A stretch of 64,000 nt of DNA from Pseudomonadota bacterium (GTDB lineage Bacteria; Pseudomonadota; Alphaproteobacteria; Caulobacterales; Caulobacteraceae), in NCBI GenBank assembly GCA_023432855.1, contig JAEZEZ010000019.1:7853-71852 (forward strand), in the 5' to 3' direction. The position numbers were made by a program, and so were the translations under genes. Below the pieces are notes generated by a model, which was given only the letters and a program-made list of their open reading frames with translations, searched no databases and had not been told where the DNA came from. This document shows positions 51,637 to 60,774 of the stretch, one piece after another. The stretch's first letter is position 1; every line of letters begins with the position of its first letter.

Positions 51637-52280
51637 CAATCGTCCATCACCCTTCCGAAGCCCTGCTGATGGACTTCGCGGCCGGCAGCCTTGGCCAGGC
51701 GCGCTCCCTTGTGATCGCAGCCCACATCCATGCCTGCCCGCATTGCCAGGACATGGTCGAGGCGGCCGAAGCGGCCGGCGGAGCCCTGCTGGAGGACCTG
51801 CCTCCCAGCGAGATGGGACCCGACGCGCTGGAGCTCGCCATGGCCCGCATCGAACGTCCCGCCCCCGGGCCGATCGAAACGCCGGCTCTCGCGCCGGCCC
51901 AGCCGGCCGACTGGATCCGCGTTCCGGTGGAGGTCCGCGAGGCGGTTCGTCACAAGCGGTGGGTCGCGCCCGGCGTGTGGGTGGCGCCGATCCGCCAGGG
52001 TCACGGCGAGCCTCTGTCCTACCTCCTGAGAGTGGGGCCGGGCATGCGCATGCCCCTCCACACGCACGAGGGAACGGAGCTGACCCTCATCCTGAAGGGC
52101 GCGTTCCAGGACGGCGACGCCGTCTTTGGGCCGGGCGACGTGGCCGAGGCTGACGACCACACCGAGCACAGCCCGCACATCCTTCCGGGTGGCGAATGCG
52201 TGTGTCTCGTGGCCTGTGACAACCGGCTGGTCGTTCGCGACTGGCTGGGCCGGATCGTCCAGACTTACGCAGGAATATGA
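51633..52280 (+). CDS. chrR: ChrR-like zinc anti-sigma factor with cupin domain
   Basis: A 215-residue protein starting with GTG. The N-terminal zinc-binding anti-sigma domain has HPSEALLMDFAAGSL and HIHACPHCQ, giving the His-x3-Cys-x2-Cys site. The C-terminal cupin has LHTHEGTELTLILKGAF and a second cluster DDHTEHSP, the metal site needed for the singlet-oxygen response. Translational coupling to the sigma factor supports pairing. Confidence 0.92.
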   Translation: MTIVHHPSEALLMDFAAGSLGQARSLVIAAHIHACPHCQDMVEAAEAAGGALLEDLPPSEMGPDALELAMARIERPAPGPIETPALAPAQPADWIRVPVEVREAVRHKRWVAPGVWVAPIRQGHGEPLSYLLRVGPGMRMPLHTHEGTELTLILKGAFQDGDAVFGPGDVAEADDHTEHSPHILPGGECVCLVACDNRLVVRDWLGRIVQTYAGI

Positions 52281-52281
52281 G

Positions 52282-53097
52282 GTGTCCGGCGCGCTTCCTT
52301 TCCTGCTGATCCCGCTGGGGCTGTGCGGCGCCATGGCAGGCGCCTGGGCGGTGCAGAGGTCCGGCGGGAGCAGCGGCTGGATCGATTCGATCTGGTCCCT
52401 GGCCACCGGCGGGGCCTGCATCGCCTTCGCCCTCGTCACGCCCGGGTCAGAACCGAGTTCCCGGGCGTGGCTGGTCGCCGCCCTCGCCGCCGCGTGGTCG
52501 CTGCGCCTCGGCATTCACATCGCGAGACGCTCGCCGGGTCACGACGATCCCCGCTACGCGCACCTGAAGCGGGAGTGGGGGTCCGCCTATCAGGCGCGCC
52601 TGTTCCGCTTCCTCCAGATCCAGGCTCTCGCCGGGGCGGCCCTGGCGCTGGCCGCGTGGCTGGCGGCGAGAAATCCCGAACCGGGTCTGACATGGCTGGA
52701 CGCTGTCGGTGCGTTGGTCGCCGTCGCCGGCCTCGTCGGCGAGGGCGTCGCGGACTCCCAGCTGGCGGCGTTCAAGGCGAACCCTGCGAACCGGGGCGGG
52801 ATCAACGACCGTGGACTCTGGGGCTGGTCGCGCCACCCGAACTACTTCTTCGAGTGTCTGTTCTGGCTGGGCATCGCGCTCATCGCCCTGAGCCCCTCGG
52901 GTGTCTGGGCCTGGGGCTGGGCCGCGCTGGGAGCGCCGGCGTTCATGGTCTGGCTTCTGACCCGGGTGTCCGGGATTCCGCCGCTGGAGGCTCACATGGA
53001 GCGCTCGCGCGGTCGGGCGTGGCGTGACTACGCGGCGCGCACCAGCCCCTTCCTTCCCCTGCCCCCCAGGGCTTCGGCCAAGGAGATCCTGCGATGA
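52282..53097 (+). CDS. DUF1295 family membrane protein (steroid dehydrogenase-like)
   Basis: A 271-residue protein with six to seven hydrophobic segments. The C-terminal block GLWGWSRHPNYFFECLFWLG is the signature shared with isoprenylcysteine methyltransferase and 5-alpha-reductase-like proteins. GTG start at 52282, 1 base after the chrR stop. It is a usual member of RpoE-ChrR clusters. Confidence 0.9.
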   Translation: MSGALPFLLIPLGLCGAMAGAWAVQRSGGSSGWIDSIWSLATGGACIAFALVTPGSEPSSRAWLVAALAAAWSLRLGIHIARRSPGHDDPRYAHLKREWGSAYQARLFRFLQIQALAGAALALAAWLAARNPEPGLTWLDAVGALVAVAGLVGEGVADSQLAAFKANPANRGGINDRGLWGWSRHPNYFFECLFWLGIALIALSPSGVWAWGWAALGAPAFMVWLLTRVSGIPPLEAHMERSRGRAWRDYAARTSPFLPLPPRASAKEILR

Positions 53098-53498
53098 TCA
53101 AGTATCTGGCCGCCTACGTAGGCAGCGCCGTCACGATTGCGGTTCTGGACGCCGTATGGCTGACGCTGGCGGGCAAGCATCTCTATCGCCCTGCGATCGG
53201 CGAACTGCTCATGCCGGACGGCTTCCGCCTGGCGCCGGCGGTCGTCTTCTATCTGCTGTTCGTCCTGGGCGTGGTGATCTTCGGCGTTTCGCCGGCGCTG
53301 CGTTCCGGACAATGGACCACCGCCGCCCTGATGGGCGGTCTTTTCGGTTTCTTCTGCTACGCGACCTACGACCTGACGAACCAGGCGACGCTCAAGCTGT
53401 GGCCGGTCCACGTCACCCTGATCGACATGACCTGGGGGACCCTGCTGGCCGCAGCCGGCGCGGTCGCCGGAGCCCTGGCGGCGGCGAGGTTCACCTAG
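53094..53498 (+). CDS. DUF2177 family membrane protein
   Basis: A 134-residue protein with four membrane helices. AAYVGSAVTIAVLDAVWLTL and FFCYATYDLTNQATLKLWPV are DUF2177 signatures. The start overlaps the DUF1295 stop (ATGA). It is a common partner of DUF1295 in the same stress cluster. Confidence 0.9.
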   Translation: MIKYLAAYVGSAVTIAVLDAVWLTLAGKHLYRPAIGELLMPDGFRLAPAVVFYLLFVLGVVIFGVSPALRSGQWTTAALMGGLFGFFCYATYDLTNQATLKLWPVHVTLIDMTWGTLLAAAGAVAGALAAARFT

Positions 53499-53546
53499 CC
53501 GCGCTCCGCGGGTCCCACTAAGCTCTCGGCCGAGACGCAGGGGGGC

Positions 53547-54875
53547 ATGCGTATGACCGTAGCCGCGACGGCCGAGGGTCGCCACAAGATGGGCCCCGTG
53601 CTGGCGACGTTTCACGTCGCCGGAAATATGATCGGGTCAGGTGTTTTCCTGCTTCCCGCCACCCTGGCGACGATCGGCTCGGTCAGCATCATCGGGTGGG
53701 TCGTCACGACCCTGGGCGCCTTGCTGCTCGCCGCGATCTTCAGCCTCCTGGCGAGGGTCCGACCGGCGGCCGGGGGCCTGGTGGCCTTCGTCGGGGACGG
53801 CCTGGGTCGCTTCTTCGGCTTCGAGGCGGCGTTCGGCTACTGGCTCACCTGCACCATCGGCAACGTCGCCATCGCACTCGCCGTGGTCGGATACCTTTCC
53901 TTCTTCATCCCGGCCCTGAAGGCCCCCCTCTTCGCGGCGGCGGGCACTTCGGCGGTGATATGGCTGCTGACGCTCGCCAACATCGTCGGGCCCCGGTTCG
54001 TGGGCCGGATGCACGGCGCGGCGCTTCTGATCGGGCTGCTTCCGATCGCGGCTGCAGCCGTGCTCGGATGGCTCGCTTTCGATCCCGCGGTCTTCCGGGC
54101 CTCGTGGAACGTTTCAGGTCACTCGGACATCAAGGCGGTCGGCCTGACCCTGGTCATGGTCTTCTGGGCTTTCCTCGGGCTCGAGACCGGCGCGGTCTGC
54201 GCCCGCGTGGTCCGCAATCCCGAGCGCAATGTGCCGATCGCGACCTTCGGCGGCGTGGCGCTTGCCGCCATTGTCTATCTTCTCGCCAGCGCTGCGGTGA
54301 TGGGGGTGCTCCCAGCCGCCGTCCTGGCCCAGTCGGCGGCTCCGTTTGCAGATGTCGTGGCGAGGATCGTGGGCGCCGGGGTGGCGGGGATCGTCGCTGC
54401 CTGCGCCATCGCAAAGGCGTCCGGTACGCTCGGAGGATGGATTCTGGTTACCGCGGAAACGAACCGCGCCTCCGCGGAGGCGGGGTTCCTGCCGCGCTTC
54501 GTGTCGCGCTCCGACGGCGATGGCCCCCCGGTCCGCGACCTGATCGTGCTCGCATCCCTGATGACCGTAGTCGCCTTCGTGACCGCATCGCCCACGATCG
54601 GCGAGCAGTTCGGGGTCCTGATCAACGTGTCCACGAACCTGGCGCTGGCCGTGTTCGCCTTGTCCAGCGCGGCGTTGTTCCGCTTCGCGGGCGGCATGTC
54701 CTCGGGCCGCGGGCTCGCGCGAGCGGTGGCGGTCGCTGGGGTCCTATTCTGCGTCGGCGTAATCGCCGCGTCGGAGCCGCAACTGCTTCAGGTGCAGGCG
54801 TGGCTGTTCCTGCTGAGCCTGCCGCTTTGGGCCCTGATCGTCTGGAACGGCCGACGCCGCGGGCGGCAGACCTAG
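53547..54875 (+). CDS. APC family amino acid permease (AdiC-like)
   Basis: A 442-residue inner-membrane protein with 12 hydrophobic segments. The first helix GNMIGSGVFLLPATLATIG and FWAFLGLETGAVCARVVRNPE match the arginine:agmatine/basic amino acid antiporter subgroup. GGGGGG lies just before the ATG at 53547. A second ATG lies 6 bases later. It follows DUF2177 after 48 bases and may or may not be in the ChrR regulon. It is convergent with the lipoprotein gene (4-base overlap). Confidence 0.88.
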   Translation: MRMTVAATAEGRHKMGPVLATFHVAGNMIGSGVFLLPATLATIGSVSIIGWVVTTLGALLLAAIFSLLARVRPAAGGLVAFVGDGLGRFFGFEAAFGYWLTCTIGNVAIALAVVGYLSFFIPALKAPLFAAAGTSAVIWLLTLANIVGPRFVGRMHGAALLIGLLPIAAAAVLGWLAFDPAVFRASWNVSGHSDIKAVGLTLVMVFWAFLGLETGAVCARVVRNPERNVPIATFGGVALAAIVYLLASAAVMGVLPAAVLAQSAAPFADVVARIVGAGVAGIVAACAIAKASGTLGGWILVTAETNRASAEAGFLPRFVSRSDGDGPPVRDLIVLASLMTVVAFVTASPTIGEQFGVLINVSTNLALAVFALSSAALFRFAGGMSSGRGLARAVAVAGVLFCVGVIAASEPQLLQVQAWLFLLSLPLWALIVWNGRRRGRQT

Positions 54876-55150
54876 TAGAAGATGTTTTCCGACTTCGGCG
54901 TCTCGGGCGGCGGCGGGCTTTCCCCAGCCTCGTAGGGCACCGGTTCGGCCGGGGTTTCCGGCACGGGGTCCTCTTCCGGAGTCGCCGCGGCCGCGGCCGC
55001 AGCCTCGGCGGCGACCTCTTCCGCCGTGGGCGCCTCGACCCCCTGTTCCTCCGGGACGGTTTCCGACGGGGCGGAAACCTCACCGTCCCCGCAGGCCGCG
55101 AGCATGAGGGCGGCGCCGCTGAGCGCCAGTCCGGCCAGAATCCTTCGCAT
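54872..55150 (-). CDS. Small Pro/Glu/Ala-rich lipoprotein
   Basis: A 92-residue protein from ATG 55150 (AGGAAGGA upstream) with a lipoprotein signal (MRRILAGLALSGAALMLAAC, lipobox LAAC). The mature part is low-complexity (EEVAAEAAAAAAATPEEDP) ending SENIFY. It is similar in style to the lipoprotein at 9452-9715 but not homologous in a clear way. Function is unknown. Confidence 0.78.
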   Translation of the reverse strand: MRRILAGLALSGAALMLAACGDGEVSAPSETVPEEQGVEAPTAEEVAAEAAAAAAATPEEDPVPETPAEPVPYEAGESPPPPETPKSENIFY

Positions 55151-55209
55151 CTTCGTCCTTCCTCGGCGGTTCACGGCCGCGCTTCCTTATATCCGAACGC
55201 ACGCGCGGC

Positions 55210-55959
55210 CTACACGCTCCCGCAGGCGGGGCAGGAGGGGTCGGCGGCCAGCGTGCTCCGCCGGACACGCCAGGAAAGGGCGTCGAAATGGAGGAGTTCT
55301 CCCGTGGGATCCTCACCCACCCCGGCGACCAGCTTGATGACGGCCAGCGCGGCCATGGACCCGATCACCCCGGGTAGCGCGCCGACCACCCCGACGCGCT
55401 CGCAGGTCTGGGCGTCCGGCGGCGCTTCGTTGACCAGGCAGCGGTAGCAGGGTCGCCCCTTCAGAACGGCGAGGACGCCTTCCCAGCGGCCGATGGCGGC
55501 GGAGACCAGGGCGACGCGCTCGCTCACACAGGCGTCCGACACCGCCAGCCGTGTCTCGAAGTTGTCGACCCCGTCGACCACCAGATCCCATCCGGCGACC
55601 CGTTCCCGGGCGTTCGAGTCGTCGAGGCGCTGCTGGAATGTTTCGACCACGACGTGGGGGTTGAGGTCGGCCAGCCGCCGCTTCGCTTCCTCGACCTTGG
55701 CCCGGTACAGGTCGCTTTCGCCGTAGAGGATCTGACGCTGAAGGTTGGAGAGGCTGACGACGTCGTCGTCCACCAGGCCGAGCCGGCCGATTCCCGCGGC
55801 CGCCAGATAGAGCGCCGCCGGCGACCCGATGCCGCCGGCCCCCACCACGAGAACCGAGGCGGCCTTCAGCTTCTGCTGACCTGATCCGCCCAGTTCGCGC
55901 AGCACCAGATGGCGTGCGTAGCGCTCGACTTCGCGGTCGCTGAAAGGGCCCTCGGACAT
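55210..55959 (-). CDS. ThiF/MoeB-type adenylyltransferase
   Basis: A 249-residue E1-like protein. ATP-binding motif VLVVGAGGIGSPAALYLAAAG, and the catalytic region GRPCYRCLVNEAPPDAQTC with CxxC zinc cysteines and a second C-terminal pair (CPACGSV). It adenylates the C-terminus of MoaD or ThiS. The start at ATG 55959 (MSEGPFSDRE) gives family length. Divergent from the GltD-like gene. Confidence 0.9.
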   Translation of the reverse strand: MSEGPFSDREVERYARHLVLRELGGSGQQKLKAASVLVVGAGGIGSPAALYLAAAGIGRLGLVDDDVVSLSNLQRQILYGESDLYRAKVEEAKRRLADLNPHVVVETFQQRLDDSNARERVAGWDLVVDGVDNFETRLAVSDACVSERVALVSAAIGRWEGVLAVLKGRPCYRCLVNEAPPDAQTCERVGVVGALPGVIGSMAALAVIKLVAGVGEDPTGELLHFDALSWRVRRSTLAADPSCPACGSV

Positions 55960-56111
55960 GGGGAAGTGATAGGCCCCGGACACGCAGAACACCACTCGCC
56001 AGACGGCCTGCGCAGGTCTAACGTCGGTATAGACGCCCTGCGCGACGCGGCCGGGGAGTACATCCCGACCTCGCCTCGTCCCCGTCAGGGGCCAAGGGGG
56101 AGGAGTTCGGC

Positions 56112-57902
56112 GTGGAGCCAACGAACACCGAAGCGCCCGAGTACTTCCACAAGGTCGTCGACTGTCAGTGGGCATGCCCCGCCCACACCCCGGTGCCTGA
56201 GTACATCAGGATGATCGCCGAAGGGCGTTACGACGACGCCTATATGCTCAACTGGCGGTCCAACGTCTTCCCCGGAATTCTCGGCAGGACGTGCGACCGG
56301 CCCTGTGAGCCGGCTTGTCGTCGGGGCCGCGTCGAAGCCGAGCCTGTCGCGATCTGCCGGCTGAAGCGCGCGGCCGCCGACAACAAGGGCGATGTGTCGG
56401 CCCGCATGCCGCTTCCGGCTGCGGTGATGAACGGCAAGCGCGTCGCCTGTGTGGGAGCCGGCCCCGCTTCCCTGACCGTGGCCCGCGATCTCGCGCCGCT
56501 GGGCTACCAGGTTACGATATTCGACGGCGACCGGCGTGCAGGCGGCATGATTCGCAGCCAGATTCCCCGCTTCCGCCTGCCCGAGGAAGTGATCGACGAG
56601 GAGGTCGGATATATCGCGGCCCTGGGCCCGGAGATGCGGCTGGGCCAACAGGTCGACAGCCTGAGGAGCCTGCTGGACGAGGGGTGGGATGCGGTCTTTG
56701 TCGGGTCCGGCGCCCCCAGGGGCCGTGACCTGGACGTTCCCGGCCGGCGCGAGGCCGCCGCCAACATCCACATCGGCATCGACTGGCTCGCCAACGTCTC
56801 CTTCGGGCACGTCTCGCGCATCGGACGGCGCGTGATCGTTCTCGGCGGGGGAAACACGGCCATGGACTGTTGCCGCACCTCCCGGCGCCTGGGCGGCGAG
56901 GACGTGAAGGTGATCGTCCGCTCGGGCTTCGACGAGATGAAGGCTTCTCCCTGGGAGAAGGAGGATGCGATGCACGAGGGCATCCCGATCCTGAATTTCC
57001 TCTCGCCCAAGGCTTTCACACACGACAATGGCCGTCTGACCGGGGTCGTTTTCCAGCCGATGGGGTGGACGGTGGACGAGGCCACCGGTCGCCGGGCGTT
57101 GCGTCCGACGGGCGAAGCCGACCAGCACTTCGAATGCGACGACGTGCTGGTCGCCATCGGCCAGGAGAACGCCTTCCCCTGGATTGAGCGGGACATCGGT
57201 CTGGAGTTCGACGAGTGGGGAATGCCGAAGGTGAACCCGATCACCTTCCAGTCGACCAATCCCAAGGTGTTCTTCGGCGGGGATGCGGCTTTCGGGCCGA
57301 AGAACATCATCTGGGCCGTCGCTCACGGCCATGAGGCGGCGGTGTCGATCGACCGCTGGTGCCGCGGCCAGGACGTGCAACTCAGGCCACCCCCGGGGGT
57401 GAGCCTCGCATCCCAGAAAATGGGCATCCACGAGTGGAGCTACGACAACGACGTTTCGATCGACGAGCGGCGGAAGGTGCCGCTCATGGACACCGCCAGG
57501 GCGCTGTCGGACGTGAAGGCCGAAGTCGAACTGGGGTTTGACCGGGCGCTCGCCTATGCGGAGACGCAGCGCTGCCTGAACTGTGATGTCCAGACGGTGT
57601 TCGCTGCACCACTCTGCATCGAGTGCGACGCCTGCATGGACGTCTGTCCGACCGATTGCATCACCTTCACCGCCAACGGGCCGGAGGAGGAGCTTCGACC
57701 CCGGCTCAAGGTCCCGGCCGACAACCTCGAGCAACCACTCTACGTATCGGGCGCGCTCAAGACCGGGCGGGTCATGGTGAAGGACGAGGACGTCTGCCTG
57801 CACTGCGGCCTGTGCGCCGAGCGCTGCCCCACCGGCGCCTGGGACATGCAGAAGTTCCTGCTGGAAATGACGCATGCGGGGTCGCCATGCCAGGGGCACT
57901 GA
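56112..57902 (+). CDS. GltD-like flavoprotein with C-terminal 2x[4Fe-4S] ferredoxin domain
   Basis: A 596-residue protein. N-terminal Fer4_20-type cysteine region (CQWACPAHTPVPEYI, TCDRPCEPACRRG). FAD site VACVGAGPASLTVARDLAPL and NAD(P) site VIVLGGGNTAMDCCRTSRRL. C-terminal clusters CIECDACMDVCPTDC and CLHCGLCAERCPTGAW. It likely transfers electrons between ferredoxin-type oxidoreductase and NAD(P). GTG start at 56112 behind GGGGGAGGAG. It overlaps the next gene by 16 bases. Confidence 0.88.
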   Translation: MEPTNTEAPEYFHKVVDCQWACPAHTPVPEYIRMIAEGRYDDAYMLNWRSNVFPGILGRTCDRPCEPACRRGRVEAEPVAICRLKRAAADNKGDVSARMPLPAAVMNGKRVACVGAGPASLTVARDLAPLGYQVTIFDGDRRAGGMIRSQIPRFRLPEEVIDEEVGYIAALGPEMRLGQQVDSLRSLLDEGWDAVFVGSGAPRGRDLDVPGRREAAANIHIGIDWLANVSFGHVSRIGRRVIVLGGGNTAMDCCRTSRRLGGEDVKVIVRSGFDEMKASPWEKEDAMHEGIPILNFLSPKAFTHDNGRLTGVVFQPMGWTVDEATGRRALRPTGEADQHFECDDVLVAIGQENAFPWIERDIGLEFDEWGMPKVNPITFQSTNPKVFFGGDAAFGPKNIIWAVAHGHEAAVSIDRWCRGQDVQLRPPPGVSLASQKMGIHEWSYDNDVSIDERRKVPLMDTARALSDVKAEVELGFDRALAYAETQRCLNCDVQTVFAAPLCIECDACMDVCPTDCITFTANGPEEELRPRLKVPADNLEQPLYVSGALKTGRVMVKDEDVCLHCGLCAERCPTGAWDMQKFLLEMTHAGSPCQGH

Positions 57903-59722
57903 CCGCGACCAACGACTTCGTCGTCAAGTTCGCCAACGTCAACGGATCTGGATCGGCCTCGGCCAACTCGCTCTTCGCGCGCTCCATCCTGCGCATGGGC
58001 GTCCCGGTCGCCGCGCGAAACATCTTTCCCTCCAACATTCAGGGCCTGCCGACCTGGTACGAGGTCAGGGTCTGCGAAGCGGGCTGGCTGGGACGACGGG
58101 GCGGGGTCGACCTGATGGTCGCCATGAACCCGCAGACCTGGGACCGCGACGTCGCCGAGATCGAGCCGGGCGGCTATCTCTTCTACGACTCCACCAAGCC
58201 GATCCCCGGATCGAGATTCCGCTCGGACGTCACCGTACTGGGCGTGCCGCTCACGCGGCTTACCAACGCCGCCTACACGGATCCCCGCCAGCGGCAGCTG
58301 TTCAAGAACATCATCTATGTCGGCGCCCTCGCCTTCCTCCTGGGTGTGGAAACAGCGGTGATCGAGCAGCTGCTGGCAGAGCAGTTCGCGGCCAAGCCGA
58401 AGCTCGTGCCGGCCAACGTCGAGGCCCTGAAGATGGGCTCGGACTGGGCGGCGGAAAACCTGCAGCCGATCGGCCTCAGGGTCACGCGCGCCGACCGGGT
58501 CGGCGATCGCATCTTCGTCGAGGGAAACAATGCTGCGGCCCTGGGCGCGGTCTACGGCGGAGCGACGGTTTGCGCCTGGTATCCGATCACGCCGTCGACC
58601 TCGCTGGCCGAGGCCTTCACCGAGTACTGCCACGCGCTGAGGATCGATCCCGACACCGGTGAAGCGCGCTTCGCCATCGTGCAGGCCGAGGACGAGATCG
58701 CCTCCATCGGCATCGTCGTGGGCGCAAGCTGGAACGGCGCGCGGGCCTTCACCTGCACATCGGGGCCGGGCGTCAGCCTGATGCAGGAGTTCATCGGCCT
58801 GTCCTATTTCGCCGAGATTCCCGCCGTCATCTTCGACGTCCAGCGGGGCGGACCGTCCACCGGGATGCCGACGCGCACCCAGCAGTCCGACCTGCTGCTC
58901 GCGGCCTACGCCAGTCACGGCGACACCAAGCACGTCCTGCTGCTGCCCATGGACCCGGGAGAATGCTTCGAGTTCGGCGCCCTGGCCTTCGACCTCGCCG
59001 ACCGCCTGCAGACCACGGTCTTCGTCATGCTCGACCTCGACATCGGCATGAACGACTGGCTGACCAGGCCCTTCGCCTGGGATGACGGGCGCGGGCTGGA
59101 CCGGGGCAAGGTCATGACGGCCGAGATGCTGGAGGCCGGCGCCGATTTCGGACGCTACAAGGACGTGGATGGAGACGGGATACCCTTCCGCACCTATCCC
59201 GGGACCCACCCCACGCGGGGCGCCTTCTTCACACGCGGGACATCGCGCGACCCCTACGCGCGCTACAGCGAGGAAGGCGCGGTCTATGCGGACAATATGG
59301 TCCGCCTGCTGCGCAAGTTCGATACGGCGCGCAGCCTTGTGCCCGCGCCCGTGGTGGAGGTCGGCGCCGAACCCACGCAGTTCGGGGTGATCTATTACGG
59401 CTCGACGGCGCCGGCGATGGACGAGGCCCGCGCCCTCCTCGAAGCGGAAGGCGTCCACCTGGACGCCCTTCGTGTACGGGCGTTTCCCTTCCCCGACCAG
59501 GTCTATGACTTCATCGCCATGCACGAGCGTGTGTTCGTGGTCGAACAGAACCGCGACGCGCAGCTGCGCACGATGATCGTCACGGAAGGGGGCGTCGATC
59601 CCGCACGGCTCACGCCGGTGCTGCACTTCGAAGGGGCGCCGATCACGGCCCGCTTCATCGTCGAGGAGATTTCGGCGCTTCTCGGACGCCGGCAGGCCGT
59701 GCCTCAGGAGGCCGCGGAATGA
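57887..59722 (+). CDS. korA: 2-oxoacid:acceptor oxidoreductase, fused gamma-alpha subunit (KorA-like)
   Basis: A 611-residue protein. The N-terminal ~190 residues are the gamma domain (FANVNGSGSASANSLFARSI). From ~205 the alpha pyrimidine-binding domain begins (EGNNAAALGAVYGGATVCAW, YPITPSTSLAEAF). TSGPGVSLMQEFIGLSYFAE and QRGGPSTGMPTRTQQSD are typical of 2-oxoglutarate:ferredoxin oxidoreductase. Translation is coupled to the GltD-like gene and to korB (ATGA). Substrate assignment rests on family resemblance. Confidence 0.9.
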   Translation: MPGALTATNDFVVKFANVNGSGSASANSLFARSILRMGVPVAARNIFPSNIQGLPTWYEVRVCEAGWLGRRGGVDLMVAMNPQTWDRDVAEIEPGGYLFYDSTKPIPGSRFRSDVTVLGVPLTRLTNAAYTDPRQRQLFKNIIYVGALAFLLGVETAVIEQLLAEQFAAKPKLVPANVEALKMGSDWAAENLQPIGLRVTRADRVGDRIFVEGNNAAALGAVYGGATVCAWYPITPSTSLAEAFTEYCHALRIDPDTGEARFAIVQAEDEIASIGIVVGASWNGARAFTCTSGPGVSLMQEFIGLSYFAEIPAVIFDVQRGGPSTGMPTRTQQSDLLLAAYASHGDTKHVLLLPMDPGECFEFGALAFDLADRLQTTVFVMLDLDIGMNDWLTRPFAWDDGRGLDRGKVMTAEMLEAGADFGRYKDVDGDGIPFRTYPGTHPTRGAFFTRGTSRDPYARYSEEGAVYADNMVRLLRKFDTARSLVPAPVVEVGAEPTQFGVIYYGSTAPAMDEARALLEAEGVHLDALRVRAFPFPDQVYDFIAMHERVFVVEQNRDAQLRTMIVTEGGVDPARLTPVLHFEGAPITARFIVEEISALLGRRQAVPQEAAE

Positions 59723-60774
59723 CCTACATCGCCAAGCCCCAGTTCCATCATCCGGACCTGCCGAAGAACGGCCTGGGACTGACCCGGCGTGACTACGAGG
59801 GGCGGGTGTCCACCCTCTGCGCCGGCTGCGGCCATGATTCGATATCGGCGGCGATCGTCCAGGCCTGCTTCGAGCTGGAGGTTGAACCGCATCGCCTCGC
59901 CAAGCTGTCGGGGATCGGGTGCTCGTCCAAGACCCCGGACTATTTCCTGGGCGCCAGCCATGGCTTCAACACCGTCCATGGCCGCATGCCGAGCGTGCTG
60001 ACGGGCGCCAACCTCGCCAATCGCGACCTGATCTACCTGGGCGTCTCCGGCGACGGCGATTCCGCGTCCATCGGGCTGGGCCAGTTCGCCCACGCCATCC
60101 GGCGCGGCGTGAACATGGCCTATATCGTCGAGAACAACGGCGTGTACGGCCTGACCAAGGGGCAGTTCTCCGCCACCGCCGACCAGGGCTCGAAATCCAA
60201 GCGGGGCGTGGTGAACCACGACAGCCCCATCGACCTGGTCAGCCTCGCGCTGCAGCTGGGCGCCAGCTACGTCGGGCGCGGGTTCTCGGGCGACAAGACG
60301 CAGCTCGTGCCGCTCATCAAGGGCGCCATCGTGCACCGGGGGGCCGCCTTCATCGACGTCATCAGCCCCTGCGTGGCCTTCAACAACCACGCCGGCTCCA
60401 CCAAGAGCTTCGACTATGTGCGCGAGCACAACGAGGCCGTGAACCGTCTGGACGTCATCCTGGGGCGAGCGGCGATCACCGCGGAGTACGGGCCCGGCGA
60501 GGTCACGGACGTCACCCAACACGACGGCGGCGTCCTGCGGCTGCGCAAGCTGGCCGCCGACTACGACGCGTCGGACCGCAACCGCGCGATGGCCTACCTG
60601 CAGGAGCGGCAGTCAGTGGGCGAGATCGTCACCGGCCTGCTGTTCGTCGATCCCGCCGCGCGCGATCTGCACGAGCACCTCGGCACGACGCAGTCGCCCC
60701 TCAACCGGCTGCCGGACGAGGAGCTGACGCCGGGGTCCGCCGCGCTCGAGGCGATCAACGCCGCCCTTCGCTAG
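59719..60774 (+). CDS. korB: 2-oxoacid:acceptor oxidoreductase beta subunit (KorB-like)
   Basis: A 351-residue TPP-binding subunit. CAGCGHDSISAAIVQ near the N-terminus is the iron-sulfur/TPP-region motif. The TPP site is GVSGDGDSASIGLGQF with NNGVYGLTKGQFSATAD, which is the KorB-specific form. GIGCSSKTPDYF follows the CxGCG block. It forms the catalytic complex with the fused KorA. The stop overlaps the convergent LytTR gene stop by 4 bases. Confidence 0.92.
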   Translation: MTYIAKPQFHHPDLPKNGLGLTRRDYEGRVSTLCAGCGHDSISAAIVQACFELEVEPHRLAKLSGIGCSSKTPDYFLGASHGFNTVHGRMPSVLTGANLANRDLIYLGVSGDGDSASIGLGQFAHAIRRGVNMAYIVENNGVYGLTKGQFSATADQGSKSKRGVVNHDSPIDLVSLALQLGASYVGRGFSGDKTQLVPLIKGAIVHRGAAFIDVISPCVAFNNHAGSTKSFDYVREHNEAVNRLDVILGRAAITAEYGPGEVTDVTQHDGGVLRLRKLAADYDASDRNRAMAYLQERQSVGEIVTGLLFVDPAARDLHEHLGTTQSPLNRLPDEELTPGSAALEAINAALR

